This document shows, piece by piece, positions 8,358 to 17,184 of a stretch of 64,000 nucleotides of DNA. Under the pieces are notes generated by a model. That model was given only the letters and a program-made list of their open reading frames with translations, was not told the DNA's origin and did no database searches. The stretch is from Ruegeria sp. TM1040. GTDB lineage: Bacteria; Pseudomonadota; Alphaproteobacteria; Rhodobacterales; Rhodobacteraceae. The DNA lies in NCBI RefSeq assembly GCF_000014065.1, contig NC_008044.1:2751501-2815500 (forward strand), given 5' to 3'. A program made the translations under genes and the position numbers. Position 1 is the first letter of the stretch; the number at the start of each line of letters is the position of its first letter.

Positions 8358-9572
8358 ATGTCAAAGACCGCGCCCTCGCCCCCAGCCCCAGCCTCTGCCC
8401 CCGGCTCCGATCCCGGTTCTGATCCCGGCCCTGCCCACGTCCGGCCCCCCGGACGGGATGCAACACAAGGCCCGCGCCTGTTGTTCTTTTCCGGTGGCAC
8501 GGCCCTCAACGAGATCTCGCGCAGGCTCAAGGCCTACACGCAGAACTCGGTGCATCTGATTACACCCTTCGACAGCGGTGGCTCATCGCAGGTGCTGCGC
8601 AAAGCCTTTGGCATGCCCGCGGTCGGCGACCTGCGCAGTCGACTTATGGCGCTGGCGGATGAAACCGATAGAGGCCAGCCAGAGATCCTGCGCCTGTTCA
8701 CCCATCGCTTTGCAAAACACGCGTCAGAGCGGAATGTGACACAGGACGCTGCCCGGCTCTTTGAGGGCACGCATCCGCTTTTGCAGGGGATTCCAACGCC
8801 GGTACGACAGCAAATCCGCGAAGACCTGCGCCAGTTTCAGGACGCCGCCCCGGCGGATCTGGACTATCGCAACGCCAGCATCGGCAACCTGATCCTCGCG
8901 GGGGGCTATCTGCGTCACGGCCGCCAGCTTGAGCCGGTGCTTGCCCAGATGTCGCGGATGGTGGCGGTGCGCGGCACCGTGCGCCCGATTGCGGATGTGA
9001 ACCTGGAGATCGGTGCAGAGCTTCGGGACGGGCGGCGCGTCATCGGTCAGCGCCGGATGACGGGCAAGGAGCACGCACCGCTCACCAGCCCTATCGCGCG
9101 CCTCTTTCTGTCAGATGGCACCCGCGAACTGCCTGCGGATGCGGTGCCCCTCCCGCAAAGCAACCAAGACCTCATCGCCGGGGCGGACCTGATCTGCTAC
9201 CCGCCCGGCAGTCTCTATTCGAGCGTGATCTGCAATCTCCTGCCCAAAGGTGTGGGCCAGGCCATTGCCGCGCGCAACGTGCCAAAGGTCTATGTCCCAA
9301 GCCTCGGCACAGATCCGGAATGTCTGGCGATGACGCTCTCGGATCAGATCTCTGCCTTACTGGCACCGCTGCGCCGGGACGCTGGTGATGTGGCCACCTC
9401 AGCCTTTCTCAGCCATGTGATCTGTGACCTCAGCGTGTCAGAGGCGGCACGCGCAGAGGTCCTGCGCGATCACGGCATCCCCTGCATCGCGCGGCCTTTG
9501 GCGGTCTCTTCGGGCAAGTCGCCCTGCTATGCGCCGGATGCCCTCTGCAGACAGCTACTGGCACTGGCCTGA
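8358..9572 (+). CDS. CofD-like protein of the GAK-system type (orphan)
   Basis: A 404-residue protein of the CofD/YvcK superfamily. After a low-complexity Pro/Ala/Gly/Ser/Asp leader (residues 1-36) comes LLFFSGGTALNEISRRLKAY, then TPFDSGGSSQVLRKAFGMPA and VGDLRSRLMALADE, which bind phosphorylated substrates in CofD proteins. The pattern fits the CofD-like family named after the GAK (GNAT, ATP-grasp, Kinase) gene set, but none of the partner genes is in this window. It follows the homogentisate terminator and is convergent with the penicillin-binding protein gene. The substrate is unknown; the poorly conserved leader leaves the start uncertain. Confidence 0.75.
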   Translation: MSKTAPSPPAPASAPGSDPGSDPGPAHVRPPGRDATQGPRLLFFSGGTALNEISRRLKAYTQNSVHLITPFDSGGSSQVLRKAFGMPAVGDLRSRLMALADETDRGQPEILRLFTHRFAKHASERNVTQDAARLFEGTHPLLQGIPTPVRQQIREDLRQFQDAAPADLDYRNASIGNLILAGGYLRHGRQLEPVLAQMSRMVAVRGTVRPIADVNLEIGAELRDGRRVIGQRRMTGKEHAPLTSPIARLFLSDGTRELPADAVPLPQSNQDLIAGADLICYPPGSLYSSVICNLLPKGVGQAIAARNVPKVYVPSLGTDPECLAMTLSDQISALLAPLRRDAGDVATSAFLSHVICDLSVSEAARAEVLRDHGIPCIARPLAVSSGKSPCYAPDALCRQLLALA

Positions 9573-9647
9573 GCCCACAATGCGCTCGGGCCAGTCCGCG
9601 CAGGCCAATGTAGGCGGGCCAAGGCTTTCAGGCCAGAAAGTATCCGG

Positions 9648-11855
9648 TCAATTGCCAAAGATGTCCTGCAACACGCCATTCAAGGTGCGCTCAAGCTCCC
9701 GGCCAAAGCCGCCCCCATTGCGCCGCTGCGGCTGAGGCTCGGGCACCACGATCGGCTCGGGCGCTGCCATTGGCAGGGGCTGGGGGGCCAACCCATCGTG
9801 GACCCGCACCATCGTCTCGCGCCAGATCTCTGCGGGCAAACCGCCGCCGGTGACACCGGTGAGCGGCGTGTTGTCATCATAGCCCATCCAGACCCCGGCG
9901 ACGTAATCGGCGGTAAAGCCAATAAACCATGCATCCTTGGCCGAAGAGGTGGTGCCGGATTTCCCTGCCGCCTGCCAGCCGGGGATCTGCGCGCGTTGCC
10001 CGGTGCCCTCGGCGATGACTTTTTCCATCATCCAGATCAGCTCCTGCGCCGCGACGGGGCGGATCACCCGCTCCCCCATGCCGCCGGACGCGCCCATCAA
10101 TGGCTCTGAATCGCCGACCAGCGTCAGCGCCTCCACCCCGTAGGGTGTCACGGAGGAGCCACCGTTCAGGATGCCCGCATAGGCGCCGGTCATTTCCAGG
10201 AGCGTGCTTTCAGAGACGCCCAGCGCCAGCGAGGGCCCATCGGCAAGATCGCTTTCGATGCCGAATTCGCCTGCCACCAGACGCACCTTGTCGCGGCCCA
10301 CCGCCTCGGAGACTTTGACCGCGGGCACATTGAGCGAGTCCCGAAGCGCGCGCGCCAATGTCACCTCGCCATAGAACTTGCGAGTGTAGTTCTGTGGGCA
10401 CCACGGGCCGGAGCCGGGAATATCGAGACAATATTCCGCATCCAGCACCCGGTCATAGGGCGAATAGCCAAGCTCCAGCGCGGCGGCATAGACAAAGGGT
10501 TTGAACGCCGAACCGGTCTGGCGCTTGGCCTGCGTGGCGCGGTTGAACACACCCGAGGCACGCACCTTGCGCCCGCCCACCATGGCCCGCACCGCGCCAT
10601 CGGCGCTCATCACGACCACAGCGGTCTGCGCCTTGGAGCCTGCACGCACCTTGTTTTCAAACACATAGTTCACCGCATCCTCGGCGGCCTGTTGCAGCCG
10701 TTGATCAAGCGTGGTGCGGATCACCACATCTTCGGTGGTCTGATCGCCCAGAAAGGACGGCACCGTGTCCATGATCCAATCGGCAAAATAGCCCCCCGCG
10801 CGCGCTGCCGCCGCCTCGCTCAGCTCCGCGGGATTGGCGGCGGCCATCTGGCGTTCCTTGGGGCTGAGGTAGCCCTGTTCTTCCATCAGCCGCAGCACAG
10901 TGGCCGCGCGATTGCGTGAGCGTTCGATATTGTTGGTGGGCGCCAGCGTCGACGGCGCGGTCAAGAGCCCCGCCAGCATCGCCGCCTCCGGCGGGTTCAC
11001 CTGATTTGCGGATTTGCCGAAATAGCGCTGCGCAGCGGCCTCCACCCCATGTGCCCCACCGCCCATATAGGCGCGGTTCATATAGATGGAGAGGATCTCG
11101 TTCTTGGTGTATTTCACCTCCATCGCGAGGGCAAAGATCGCTTCCTTCCCCTTGCGCCAGAGCGACGACTGGCGGCAGTCGCTCTCATAGGCGGCTTCGC
11201 TCTCCCAGATGTCGGGATCATATTCCACCCCAAGGCACATCAGCTTGGCGGTCTGCTGGGTGATCGTAGAGCCCCCATGCCCCGACAGCGGGCCACGCCC
11301 TTCGCTGAGGTTGATGCGCACCGCGCTGGCGATGCCGCGCGGCGAAATCCCGAAATGGCGGTAAAACCGTTTGTCCTCGGTGGCGACGATCGCGTTCTTC
11401 AGATGCGGCGAGACGGTATCCGCCGTAACCACGCCGCCAAACTGATCGCCGCGCCATGCAAATGTCTTGCCGTTGCGATCGAGCAGCGTCACCGAGCCCT
11501 GATGCCGCCCATCCAGCAGCGCCTGATACTCGGGCAGCTTGGTGTAGTGAAAGGCGACCGCCCCGGCCAGAAAGAGACCGCCGACAACCCCCATGCGCCA
11601 GCTCACCGCCCAGATCACCCGTGCCACGATCTGAAAAGGCAGCAACAGCCAGCCCAGGAGTCCACGTCTGCGCTGCGGGCGCGCGGTCTTGCGCCGTCCA
11701 AACAGGCTCCAGCCGCGTTTGGCCTTTTGTGGGGCGCGCTTCCTTGGCGCTTTTTTGGCCGGTTTACGCTGATTGCCGCCCAAATTGCGTTTCTCTGCAA
11801 CCAGCGGGCCACGCCCGCGTCCAGTGCCGCGCCCAGAATTGCGCCCCTGAGTCAT
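9648..11855 (-). CDS. Bifunctional penicillin-binding protein (glycosyltransferase/transpeptidase)
   Basis: Class A PBP that polymerises and crosslinks peptidoglycan in the periplasm. It has a very basic cytoplasmic N-terminus (residues 1-66), one membrane anchor (about 67-103), a GT51 domain with catalytic E160 in EDKRFYRHFG and GGSTITQQTAK, and a transpeptidase domain with SxxK S449-K452 (TGSAFKPF), SLN 507-509 and KSGT 632-635. The C-terminal tail is Pro/Gln-rich. At 735 residues it is compact for PBP1A-type enzymes. It is transcribed alone, convergent with the CofD-like gene and divergent from glnK. Confidence 0.93.
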   Translation of the reverse strand: MTQGRNSGRGTGRGRGPLVAEKRNLGGNQRKPAKKAPRKRAPQKAKRGWSLFGRRKTARPQRRRGLLGWLLLPFQIVARVIWAVSWRMGVVGGLFLAGAVAFHYTKLPEYQALLDGRHQGSVTLLDRNGKTFAWRGDQFGGVVTADTVSPHLKNAIVATEDKRFYRHFGISPRGIASAVRINLSEGRGPLSGHGGSTITQQTAKLMCLGVEYDPDIWESEAAYESDCRQSSLWRKGKEAIFALAMEVKYTKNEILSIYMNRAYMGGGAHGVEAAAQRYFGKSANQVNPPEAAMLAGLLTAPSTLAPTNNIERSRNRAATVLRLMEEQGYLSPKERQMAAANPAELSEAAAARAGGYFADWIMDTVPSFLGDQTTEDVVIRTTLDQRLQQAAEDAVNYVFENKVRAGSKAQTAVVVMSADGAVRAMVGGRKVRASGVFNRATQAKRQTGSAFKPFVYAAALELGYSPYDRVLDAEYCLDIPGSGPWCPQNYTRKFYGEVTLARALRDSLNVPAVKVSEAVGRDKVRLVAGEFGIESDLADGPSLALGVSESTLLEMTGAYAGILNGGSSVTPYGVEALTLVGDSEPLMGASGGMGERVIRPVAAQELIWMMEKVIAEGTGQRAQIPGWQAAGKSGTTSSAKDAWFIGFTADYVAGVWMGYDDNTPLTGVTGGGLPAEIWRETMVRVHDGLAPQPLPMAAPEPIVVPEPQPQRRNGGGFGRELERTLNGVLQDIFGN

Positions 11856-12144
11856 ACTGAAAATCCTGTTCTGACTGCTCGTCTTTTAGGTCTCGGCGGG
11901 CTTACGCCTTCCTTGTTTTGCACAGAATAGCCCCTACGGCCCCTGATGTAGAGAGGCGGTTTTCCGCCAAATACGATCTAATTTGCGCCTAAATAACAAG
12001 CAAAGCCCCTTTTTTCAGCGAAATTATTCAGCCGCAGCCCAGAAAACAGGCGTCTTTACCCTGCTGCCGCGTTCCCACGACTCGGGAGGAGCGATCTTCT
12101 GCACCTGCAAACATCGGGCGCATGGCCCGGGAAAGGGTGACGAG
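11856..12144. other. Divergent promoter region, PBP / glnK-amtB
   Basis: 289 bases without a gene. It contains a small dyad GGCGG-TTTT-CCGCC near 11953-11967 and an AT-rich stretch at 11965-12035. I looked for a sigma-54 -24/-12 element, expected for many glnK promoters, and found no convincing one; NtrC control through the housekeeping sigma factor, as described for Rhodobacter, remains possible. GGGAGGAG at about 12084 has no good start after it. Confidence 0.4.
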
Positions 12145-12483
12145 ATGAAATTGATCATAGCAGCCATCAAACCCTTCAAGCTCGAAGAGGTGCGTGAAGC
12201 ACTGACCAAGCTTGGGGTGTCCGGTTTGATGGTAACCGAAATCAAAGGCTTTGGCGCGCAAGCCGGTCACACCGAAATCTACCGTGGAGCCGAGTACGAA
12301 GTGAACTTCGTTCCCAAGGTGAAACTGGAAATCGTCGTGCCGTCCGACCTCGCTGACCAGGTCGTCGAGACCATTACCCAGGCATCCCGCACCGGCAAAA
12401 TCGGAGATGGCAAGATCTTCGTGCTGGATGTGGCGCAGGCCGTGCGCGTGCGCACCGGGGAAACCAATCAAGACGCGCTCTAA
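12145..12483 (+). CDS. glnK: Nitrogen regulatory protein P-II
   Basis: A 112-residue PII trimer subunit that senses 2-oxoglutarate and ATP/ADP and gates AmtB. It begins MKLIIAAIKPFKLEEVREAL. The T-loop carries the uridylylation residue Y51 in YRGAEYEVNFVPK, and the B- and C-loop signatures TGKIGDGKIFV and VRVRTGE are intact. An upstream in-frame extension has no family support; the ATG at 12145 follows GGGTGACGAG. amtB begins 29 bases after the stop, the classic glnK-amtB pair. Confidence 0.96.
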   Translation: MKLIIAAIKPFKLEEVREALTKLGVSGLMVTEIKGFGAQAGHTEIYRGAEYEVNFVPKVKLEIVVPSDLADQVVETITQASRTGKIGDGKIFVLDVAQAVRVRTGETNQDAL

Positions 12484-12512
12484 CGCGCCTTTCGCAAAGG
12501 AAAGCCAAAGAA

Positions 12513-13835
12513 ATGAAGAAACTGACAGTGACACTCGCCGCCACGGCGCTGGCGACCCTGCCGGGTCTGGCCTTCGCGCAGGAAGCCGCGGCCGAGACAC
12601 CAGACATCAACCCTTATATCTTCACCACGCTCCTGTTCCTGATCGGCGGTTTCCTGGTGTTCTGGATGGCCGCAGGCTTTGCCATGCTCGAAGCAGGGCT
12701 CGTGCGCTCCAAGAACGTGACCATGCAGCTCACCAAGAACGTGGCGCTCTTCTCGATCGCCGCGATCATGTACTGGCTCGTGGGCTTCAACCTGATGTAT
12801 CCGGGTGATGGCTGGATCATCCCGGGCGTGATGGGGCCGCTCTTTGCCACCACCTCGCTGGAGCCTGTGGGCCTCGGTGCCGACGCCGCAGCGCTGGATT
12901 ATGCTTCCGTGGGTTCGGACTTTTTCTTCCAGCTGATGTTCTGCGCCACCACCGCCTCCATCGTATCCGGCACGCTGGCCGAGCGCATCAAGCTGTGGCC
13001 CTTCCTGATCTTCGTCGCGATCCTGACCGGCGTGATCTACCCGATCGAGGCCTCCTGGGTCTGGGGTGAGGGCTTCCTCGATGGGCTAGGATTCTCTGAC
13101 TTTGCGGGCTCCACCCTGGTGCATGCTGCTGGTGGCTTTGCGGCCCTCGCCGGTGCCCTGATCCTCGGTCCGCGGATCGGCAAATACAAAGATGGCCGCA
13201 CCATTCCGATGCCCGGCTCCAACCTCGCACTGGCCACTCTGGGTACCTTCATCCTGTGGCTCGGCTGGTTTGGCTTCAACGGTGGTTCGCAGCTGGCGAT
13301 GGGCACCGTGGGCGATGTGACCGACGTGTCGCGCATCTTTGCCAACACCAACATGGCTGCCGCAGCCGGTGCTGTGACCGCGCTGATCCTGACCCAGCTT
13401 CTCTTCAAGAAGCCCGACCTCACCATGATCCTCAACGGCGCACTGGCCGGTCTGGTCTCCATCACCGCAGGTCCGCTTGACCCGACCCTCTTTGGAGCGC
13501 TCCTGATCGGTGCCGTGGGTGGCGTGATCGTTGTCTTCACCGTGCCGATGCTCGACAAGATGAAGATCGACGACGTTGTGGGTGCGATCCCGGTTCACCT
13601 GCTGGCCGGTCTCTGGGGGACGTTTGCGGTTCCCTTCTACACCGAAGGCACCTCCTTCATCACTCAGATCGTCGGCTTTGCCACCATCGGTATCTTCACC
13701 TTCGTGGTCTCCGGTGTGGTCTGGATGATCCTGAAGGCCACCATGGGCATCCGCGTCTCCGAGGAGGACGAGATCAACGGTCTCGACATGGCGGAGCTCG
13801 GCATGGAAGCCTACCCGGAGTTCAAAGGCAGCTAA
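12513..13835 (+). CDS. amtB: Ammonium transporter
   Basis: A 440-residue Amt/Mep/Rh channel. A cleavable signal peptide (MKKLTVTLAATALATLPGLA then FAQ) precedes about eleven membrane helices. The pore twin histidines are seen in STLVHAAGGFAALAGALILG and DVVGAIPVHLLAGLWGTFAV. The cytoplasmic tail (VSEEDEINGLDMAELGMEAY) carries the docking region for GlnK. It is co-transcribed with glnK and ended by a strong terminator. Confidence 0.97.
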   Translation: MKKLTVTLAATALATLPGLAFAQEAAAETPDINPYIFTTLLFLIGGFLVFWMAAGFAMLEAGLVRSKNVTMQLTKNVALFSIAAIMYWLVGFNLMYPGDGWIIPGVMGPLFATTSLEPVGLGADAAALDYASVGSDFFFQLMFCATTASIVSGTLAERIKLWPFLIFVAILTGVIYPIEASWVWGEGFLDGLGFSDFAGSTLVHAAGGFAALAGALILGPRIGKYKDGRTIPMPGSNLALATLGTFILWLGWFGFNGGSQLAMGTVGDVTDVSRIFANTNMAAAAGAVTALILTQLLFKKPDLTMILNGALAGLVSITAGPLDPTLFGALLIGAVGGVIVVFTVPMLDKMKIDDVVGAIPVHLLAGLWGTFAVPFYTEGTSFITQIVGFATIGIFTFVVSGVVWMILKATMGIRVSEEDEINGLDMAELGMEAYPEFKGS

Positions 13836-13860
13836 GCCTTCGCTCCATAGAACAAAAGAA

Positions 13861-13889
13861 AACGCGGCTCCTCGGGGCCGCGTTTTTTT
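13861..13889 (+). terminator. Terminator between amtB and RNase T2 gene, probably bidirectional
   Basis: AACGCGGC-loop-GCCGCGTT stem followed by a run of seven T. The opposite strand gives TTTTCTTTTG after the same stem, so it could also serve the convergent RNase gene. Confidence 0.85.
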
Positions 13890-13907
13890 ATTCATTTATT
13901 CAGAATG

Positions 13908-14552
13908 TTAGCGCACCGGCTCGAAGGTCGCATTGGACAGGGTGCAATCGCGGATGACATCGCGCCCACAGGGCACTGGGTCCAAATCGCGCGACAGGCA
14001 AACCCGCGCTTCTTGAATAAACCCGTCACGACAGGTGATGGTCAGACTGTCCGCCGTGAGGCTTGGATTGGCCTTCAGAAAGGCCTCTTCGACCACCGAT
14101 GCGGGCAGCCTCACCGCCTTGTCGAGCCGGCGAAACACCTCGGGTCGCGTGACCGTGTCATAAGCCTGCCGTGACAACGCGAAATAGTCCCGCGCCGAAA
14201 GCCCGCTGCAGGTGCCGTGTTTCTTCCACTGGTGCCACGCCAGCCCCGGAGAGCCCATGATGTCGCGCATCTCGCCGGTCTGTCGCCGGGTCGGCGGCGC
14301 CTCGGTGGTGCGGCAATAGCTTGGCCAGCCGCGATGAAACTGCGGCCAGAGCCCATGCAGGGTCCAGCCGTAATCATGCCGGTCGTCACATTGCTCAGAG
14401 CCCTTGGCATCGCCCTCGATCGCGCACCAGTTGGGCGACCAGCTCAGCGCCATCACATAGTAATCAAACGCCCCCGCGCGCTCACCCTCGGCCTGCGCCG
14501 CCCCCGCCACAAGCCCCGCAGCCGTCAAAACAGTGAAGAAAACTCCCCGCAT
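13908..14552 (-). CDS. Ribonuclease T2 family protein, secreted
   Basis: A 214-residue endoribonuclease with signal peptide (residues 1-21, cleavage near AQAEG). The two catalytic signatures are present: CAS1 YGWTLHGLWPQ (H66) and CAS2 WHQWKKHGTC (H107, H112). The glutamate normally found as HEW in CAS2 is Gln here (HQW), which could lower activity, though I recall this variant from other proteobacteria. Several cysteines suit periplasmic disulfides. It stands alone, convergent with amtB. Likely role: RNA scavenging for phosphate or nucleosides. Confidence 0.9.
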   Translation of the reverse strand: MRGVFFTVLTAAGLVAGAAQAEGERAGAFDYYVMALSWSPNWCAIEGDAKGSEQCDDRHDYGWTLHGLWPQFHRGWPSYCRTTEAPPTRRQTGEMRDIMGSPGLAWHQWKKHGTCSGLSARDYFALSRQAYDTVTRPEVFRRLDKAVRLPASVVEEAFLKANPSLTADSLTITCRDGFIQEARVCLSRDLDPVPCGRDVIRDCTLSNATFEPVR

Positions 14553-14721
14553 TCGCCTCTTTCCTTATGGTTTCGAGCCGACTATATAGACGGGAAGTTC
14601 CCCGACAACGGAAACCCGCCCCGAAGCTCCGGGGAAGCCGATCTAAGGCGACGGGAGAGGTTTACCCGCAGGTTGTCCGGCTCAGGGTTGGGGACGGACG
14701 TGTTTCGAAGGAGTAAAGCAC

Positions 14722-15489
14722 ATGGCAAAACCGTTGATGGCCAAGGCGACCGCCGTGTGGCTGGTGGACAATACCACGATCAGCTTCAAGCAGATCGCTG
14801 ATTTCGTTGGCATGCACGAGCTGGAAATTCAGGGCATCGCGGATGGCGATGTGGCCGCTGGCGTAAAGGGCTTTGACCCGATTGCAAACAACCAGCTGAC
14901 CCAGGAAGAAATCACCACGGCGGAAAACAACCCGCTGCACAAGCTGAAGCTCAAGTTTAACGCCGCCGCCGCAGGCGAGGAAAAGCGCCGTGGCCCGCGC
15001 TACACCCCGCTGTCCAAGCGTCAGGATCGCCCGAACTCGATTCTCTGGCTGGTGAAATTCCACCCCGAGCTGGCCGATGCCCAAATCGCCAAGCTGGTGG
15101 GCACTACCAAACCGACCATTCAGTCGATCCGCGAGCGCACCCACTGGAACATCGCCAACATGGAGCCGATCGACCCGGTGGCGCTTGGCCTGTGTAAACA
15201 GTCCGAACTGGATGCAGCCGTGCAAAAGGCCGCCAAGAAGCGTGCCGCCGAAGGCGGCGTGATGAACGACGACGAGCGCCGCAAACTGGTCTCCACCGAG
15301 CAGTCGCTCGAGATGGACGCCGAGCCCAAGATCCCCTCCGCGATCGAAGGGCTGGAAACCTTCACGCTTGGCTCCTCTGACGAGGACGACAAGAAAGAAG
15401 ACGAAATCGTCGACGCCGACAGCTTCTTCAACCTGCCCGCCAGCAGCGATGAGGACGAAGACGACGACAGCGACGATCCGCGCTACTGA
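14722..15489 (+). CDS. trcR: Cell cycle transcriptional regulator TrcR (DUF1013)
   Basis: A 255-residue protein conserved in Alphaproteobacteria. The N-terminal part (MAKPLMAKATAVWLVDNTTI and following HTH-like FKQIADFVGMHELEIQGIAD) and the second helical block (QIAKLVGTTKPTIQSIRERT) both look like DNA-binding helices. The last 40 residues are strongly acidic (SSDEDEDDDSDDPRY end). AAGGAG sits nine bases before the ATG. Monocistronic, with a downstream terminator. The family is tied to the RNA polymerase and cell-cycle transcription; the exact targets here are not visible. Confidence 0.88.
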   Translation: MAKPLMAKATAVWLVDNTTISFKQIADFVGMHELEIQGIADGDVAAGVKGFDPIANNQLTQEEITTAENNPLHKLKLKFNAAAAGEEKRRGPRYTPLSKRQDRPNSILWLVKFHPELADAQIAKLVGTTKPTIQSIRERTHWNIANMEPIDPVALGLCKQSELDAAVQKAAKKRAAEGGVMNDDERRKLVSTEQSLEMDAEPKIPSAIEGLETFTLGSSDEDDKKEDEIVDADSFFNLPASSDEDEDDDSDDPRY

Positions 15490-15531
15490 GTGCGTGGCTG
15501 ACAGGCCCACGCGCCTGCCGACGTCTGACAA

Positions 15532-15570
15532 AAACACCGCAGTCGCCCCGTGCGCTGCGGTGTTTTTTTT
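15532..15570 (+). terminator. Rho-independent terminator of trcR
   Basis: AACACCGCA-loop-TGCGGTGTT stem (9 bp) followed by a T8 run. Confidence 0.88.
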
Positions 15571-15700
15571 GCCTCTTGCCAATATCCGACAAAAATACTA
15601 GGGAAATGGCGCCCAGCCTCTCGCCCGGTCCAGATGCAAACGCGCCCGACACATCCCGAATGTGGTTTGAGGGGGCGCATAGGTAAAAGGCGCAGTATCA

Positions 15701-16201
15701 ATGACCCTCCAGGTGACGCTCACTCCCGACTTGGTGCAGGCCCCTTTGGTGACCTTTGGCTTTGACCCGTTCGAGGCCCGGCTGGTGTCGATCATGCGCC
15801 ACTTTGTTGCGGCCGCCAACGCGCCGGGCAGTCAGGCGTGGCACCGCGCCTTTGTCATTGCGGCAGAAAACTGGGGCGAAGCACATGGTCTGGCGGTTGC
15901 GCATACCTTGTGGCCCGTGGTGCGCGAGCTGCTTGAACTCAGAGAAGGCGATTTCACCTCCAACGACCCGCTCGATCTCGACACCCGCGACCTGCTCACC
16001 ACCGATGAGGCGCAGTTTATCGCCATGCTGCACCACATGCGCCGCGACCATACCGCCAAGGCCCGCGATGCGGTCGAGGCGCTGACCCATGGGCAGATGA
16101 ACCCCGACCTCATTCGCGCGGGCCTGTCCTTTGCTGACCGCTTCCCCTCGGGCGCGCGGCAACGCCTGCGCGGCACTCCGGCCCTGCGCGTCGTCGGCTA
16201 A
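15701..16201 (+). CDS. Conserved hypothetical protein
   Basis: A 166-residue soluble protein that I do not recognise. It has no signal peptide or membrane segment and is predicted mostly helical (FEARLVSIMRHFVAAAN; AQFIAMLHHMRRDHTAKARD). The ATG at 15701 follows AAAAGG. Codon usage matches the neighbours and the frame is open across the GC-rich DNA, supporting a real gene. It sits between trcR and sseA with no clear operon partner. Confidence 0.7.
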   Translation: MTLQVTLTPDLVQAPLVTFGFDPFEARLVSIMRHFVAAANAPGSQAWHRAFVIAAENWGEAHGLAVAHTLWPVVRELLELREGDFTSNDPLDLDTRDLLTTDEAQFIAMLHHMRRDHTAKARDAVEALTHGQMNPDLIRAGLSFADRFPSGARQRLRGTPALRVVG

Positions 16202-16329
16202 GGGTGGAAAAACAGCAGTTTCGCTCTCCCAACAGGCGGTCTGCGCGGGAAACCATGGCAAGCGGCCTTGCACGACCGGGGCGCGGGTAGTAGGCATTTT
16301 GCCAACGCAAGTCCCGGGAGGCGTTGAGA

Positions 16330-17181
16330 ATGGACGATCCAAAAACCCTGGTTTCCACCGACTGGCTGGCCGCGCATCTGAAAGATCCCGACCTCAGGAT
16401 CCTTGATGCTTCTTGGTATCTGCCGCAGATGGAGCGCGACGCAAAGGCCGAGTATGACGCCGAGCACATCCCCGGCGCGCGCTTCTTTGACATCGACGAG
16501 ATTTCCGATCACCGCTCCGACCTGCCGCATATGGCGCCGCCGGTCGAGAAATTCATGTCCCGCCTGCGCGCCATGGGCGTCGGCGACGGGCACCAGGTGG
16601 TGATCTATGATGGCGCGGGGCTGTTTTCCGCCGCCCGAGTCTGGTGGCTCTTCCGTCTGATGGGACAGGTCAATGTGGCCGTGCTCGACGGTGGCCTCCC
16701 GAAGTGGAAAGCCGAAGGCCGCCCGCTCGAGGATCTGCCGCCCGTGATCCGCGACCGTCACATGACCGTGCGGGTGCAAAACCACCTTGTGCGCGACGTG
16801 ACCCAGGTGTCCTCTGCTGCCAAGCTCGGCGATCACGAGATCATCGACGCCCGCGCCGCCGAACGCTTTCGCGGTGAAGCGCCCGAACCCCGTCCGGGCA
16901 TGCGCGCAGGTCACATCCCGGGCTCCAAGAACGTCCCCTTCACCACGCTTCTCAATGACGACGGCACGATGAAGGACGCAGAGACCCTGCGCAGCCTCTT
17001 TGAAGCCGCCGGTGTTGATCTCACAAAGCCTGCCATCACCTCTTGCGGATCGGGCGTCACCGCCGCCGTGCTCAGCCTCGCCATGGAGCGCATGGGCAAG
17101 CACGATCACGCGCTCTATGACGGCTCATGGAGCGAATGGGGCGCCTTCCCCACTCTTCCCGTTGCAACCGGAGACAACTGA
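16330..17181 (+). CDS. sseA: 3-mercaptopyruvate/thiosulfate sulfurtransferase
   Basis: A 283-residue two-rhodanese protein that transfers sulfur from 3-mercaptopyruvate to a thiol or cyanide acceptor. The inactive N-terminal rhodanese domain has the signature HIPGARFFDIDEISD; the C-terminal one has the active-site loop SCGSGVTA, the CGSGVTA type of mercaptopyruvate rather than thiosulfate enzymes. GGGAGG at about 16317 supports the ATG at 16330 over a TTG six bases earlier. It ends three bases before the aminotransferase start, so the two are an operon; transamination of cysteine would give mercaptopyruvate, a plausible link. Confidence 0.92.
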   Translation: MDDPKTLVSTDWLAAHLKDPDLRILDASWYLPQMERDAKAEYDAEHIPGARFFDIDEISDHRSDLPHMAPPVEKFMSRLRAMGVGDGHQVVIYDGAGLFSAARVWWLFRLMGQVNVAVLDGGLPKWKAEGRPLEDLPPVIRDRHMTVRVQNHLVRDVTQVSSAAKLGDHEIIDARAAERFRGEAPEPRPGMRAGHIPGSKNVPFTTLLNDDGTMKDAETLRSLFEAAGVDLTKPAITSCGSGVTAAVLSLAMERMGKHDHALYDGSWSEWGAFPTLPVATGDN

Positions 17182-17184
17182 GAC

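Noticed and set aside
8358-8470. Tandem repeat encoding PGSDPGSDPG in the CofD-like gene
   Set aside because: It is a short low-complexity leader of two imperfect units, common in GC-rich genes, not a repeat system.
11049-11930. 293-codon plus-strand frame opposite the penicillin-binding protein
   Set aside because: Antisense shadow; protein is Pro/Arg/His-rich with no known motif.
11856-12144. Sigma-54 promoter for glnK-amtB
   Set aside because: No TGGCAC-N5-TTGC-like element was found in the gap.
16202-16329. Possible sulfur-related riboswitch upstream of sseA
   Set aside because: I compared it with the SAM-II and SAM-V patterns as I remember them and found no matching stems or A-rich strand.
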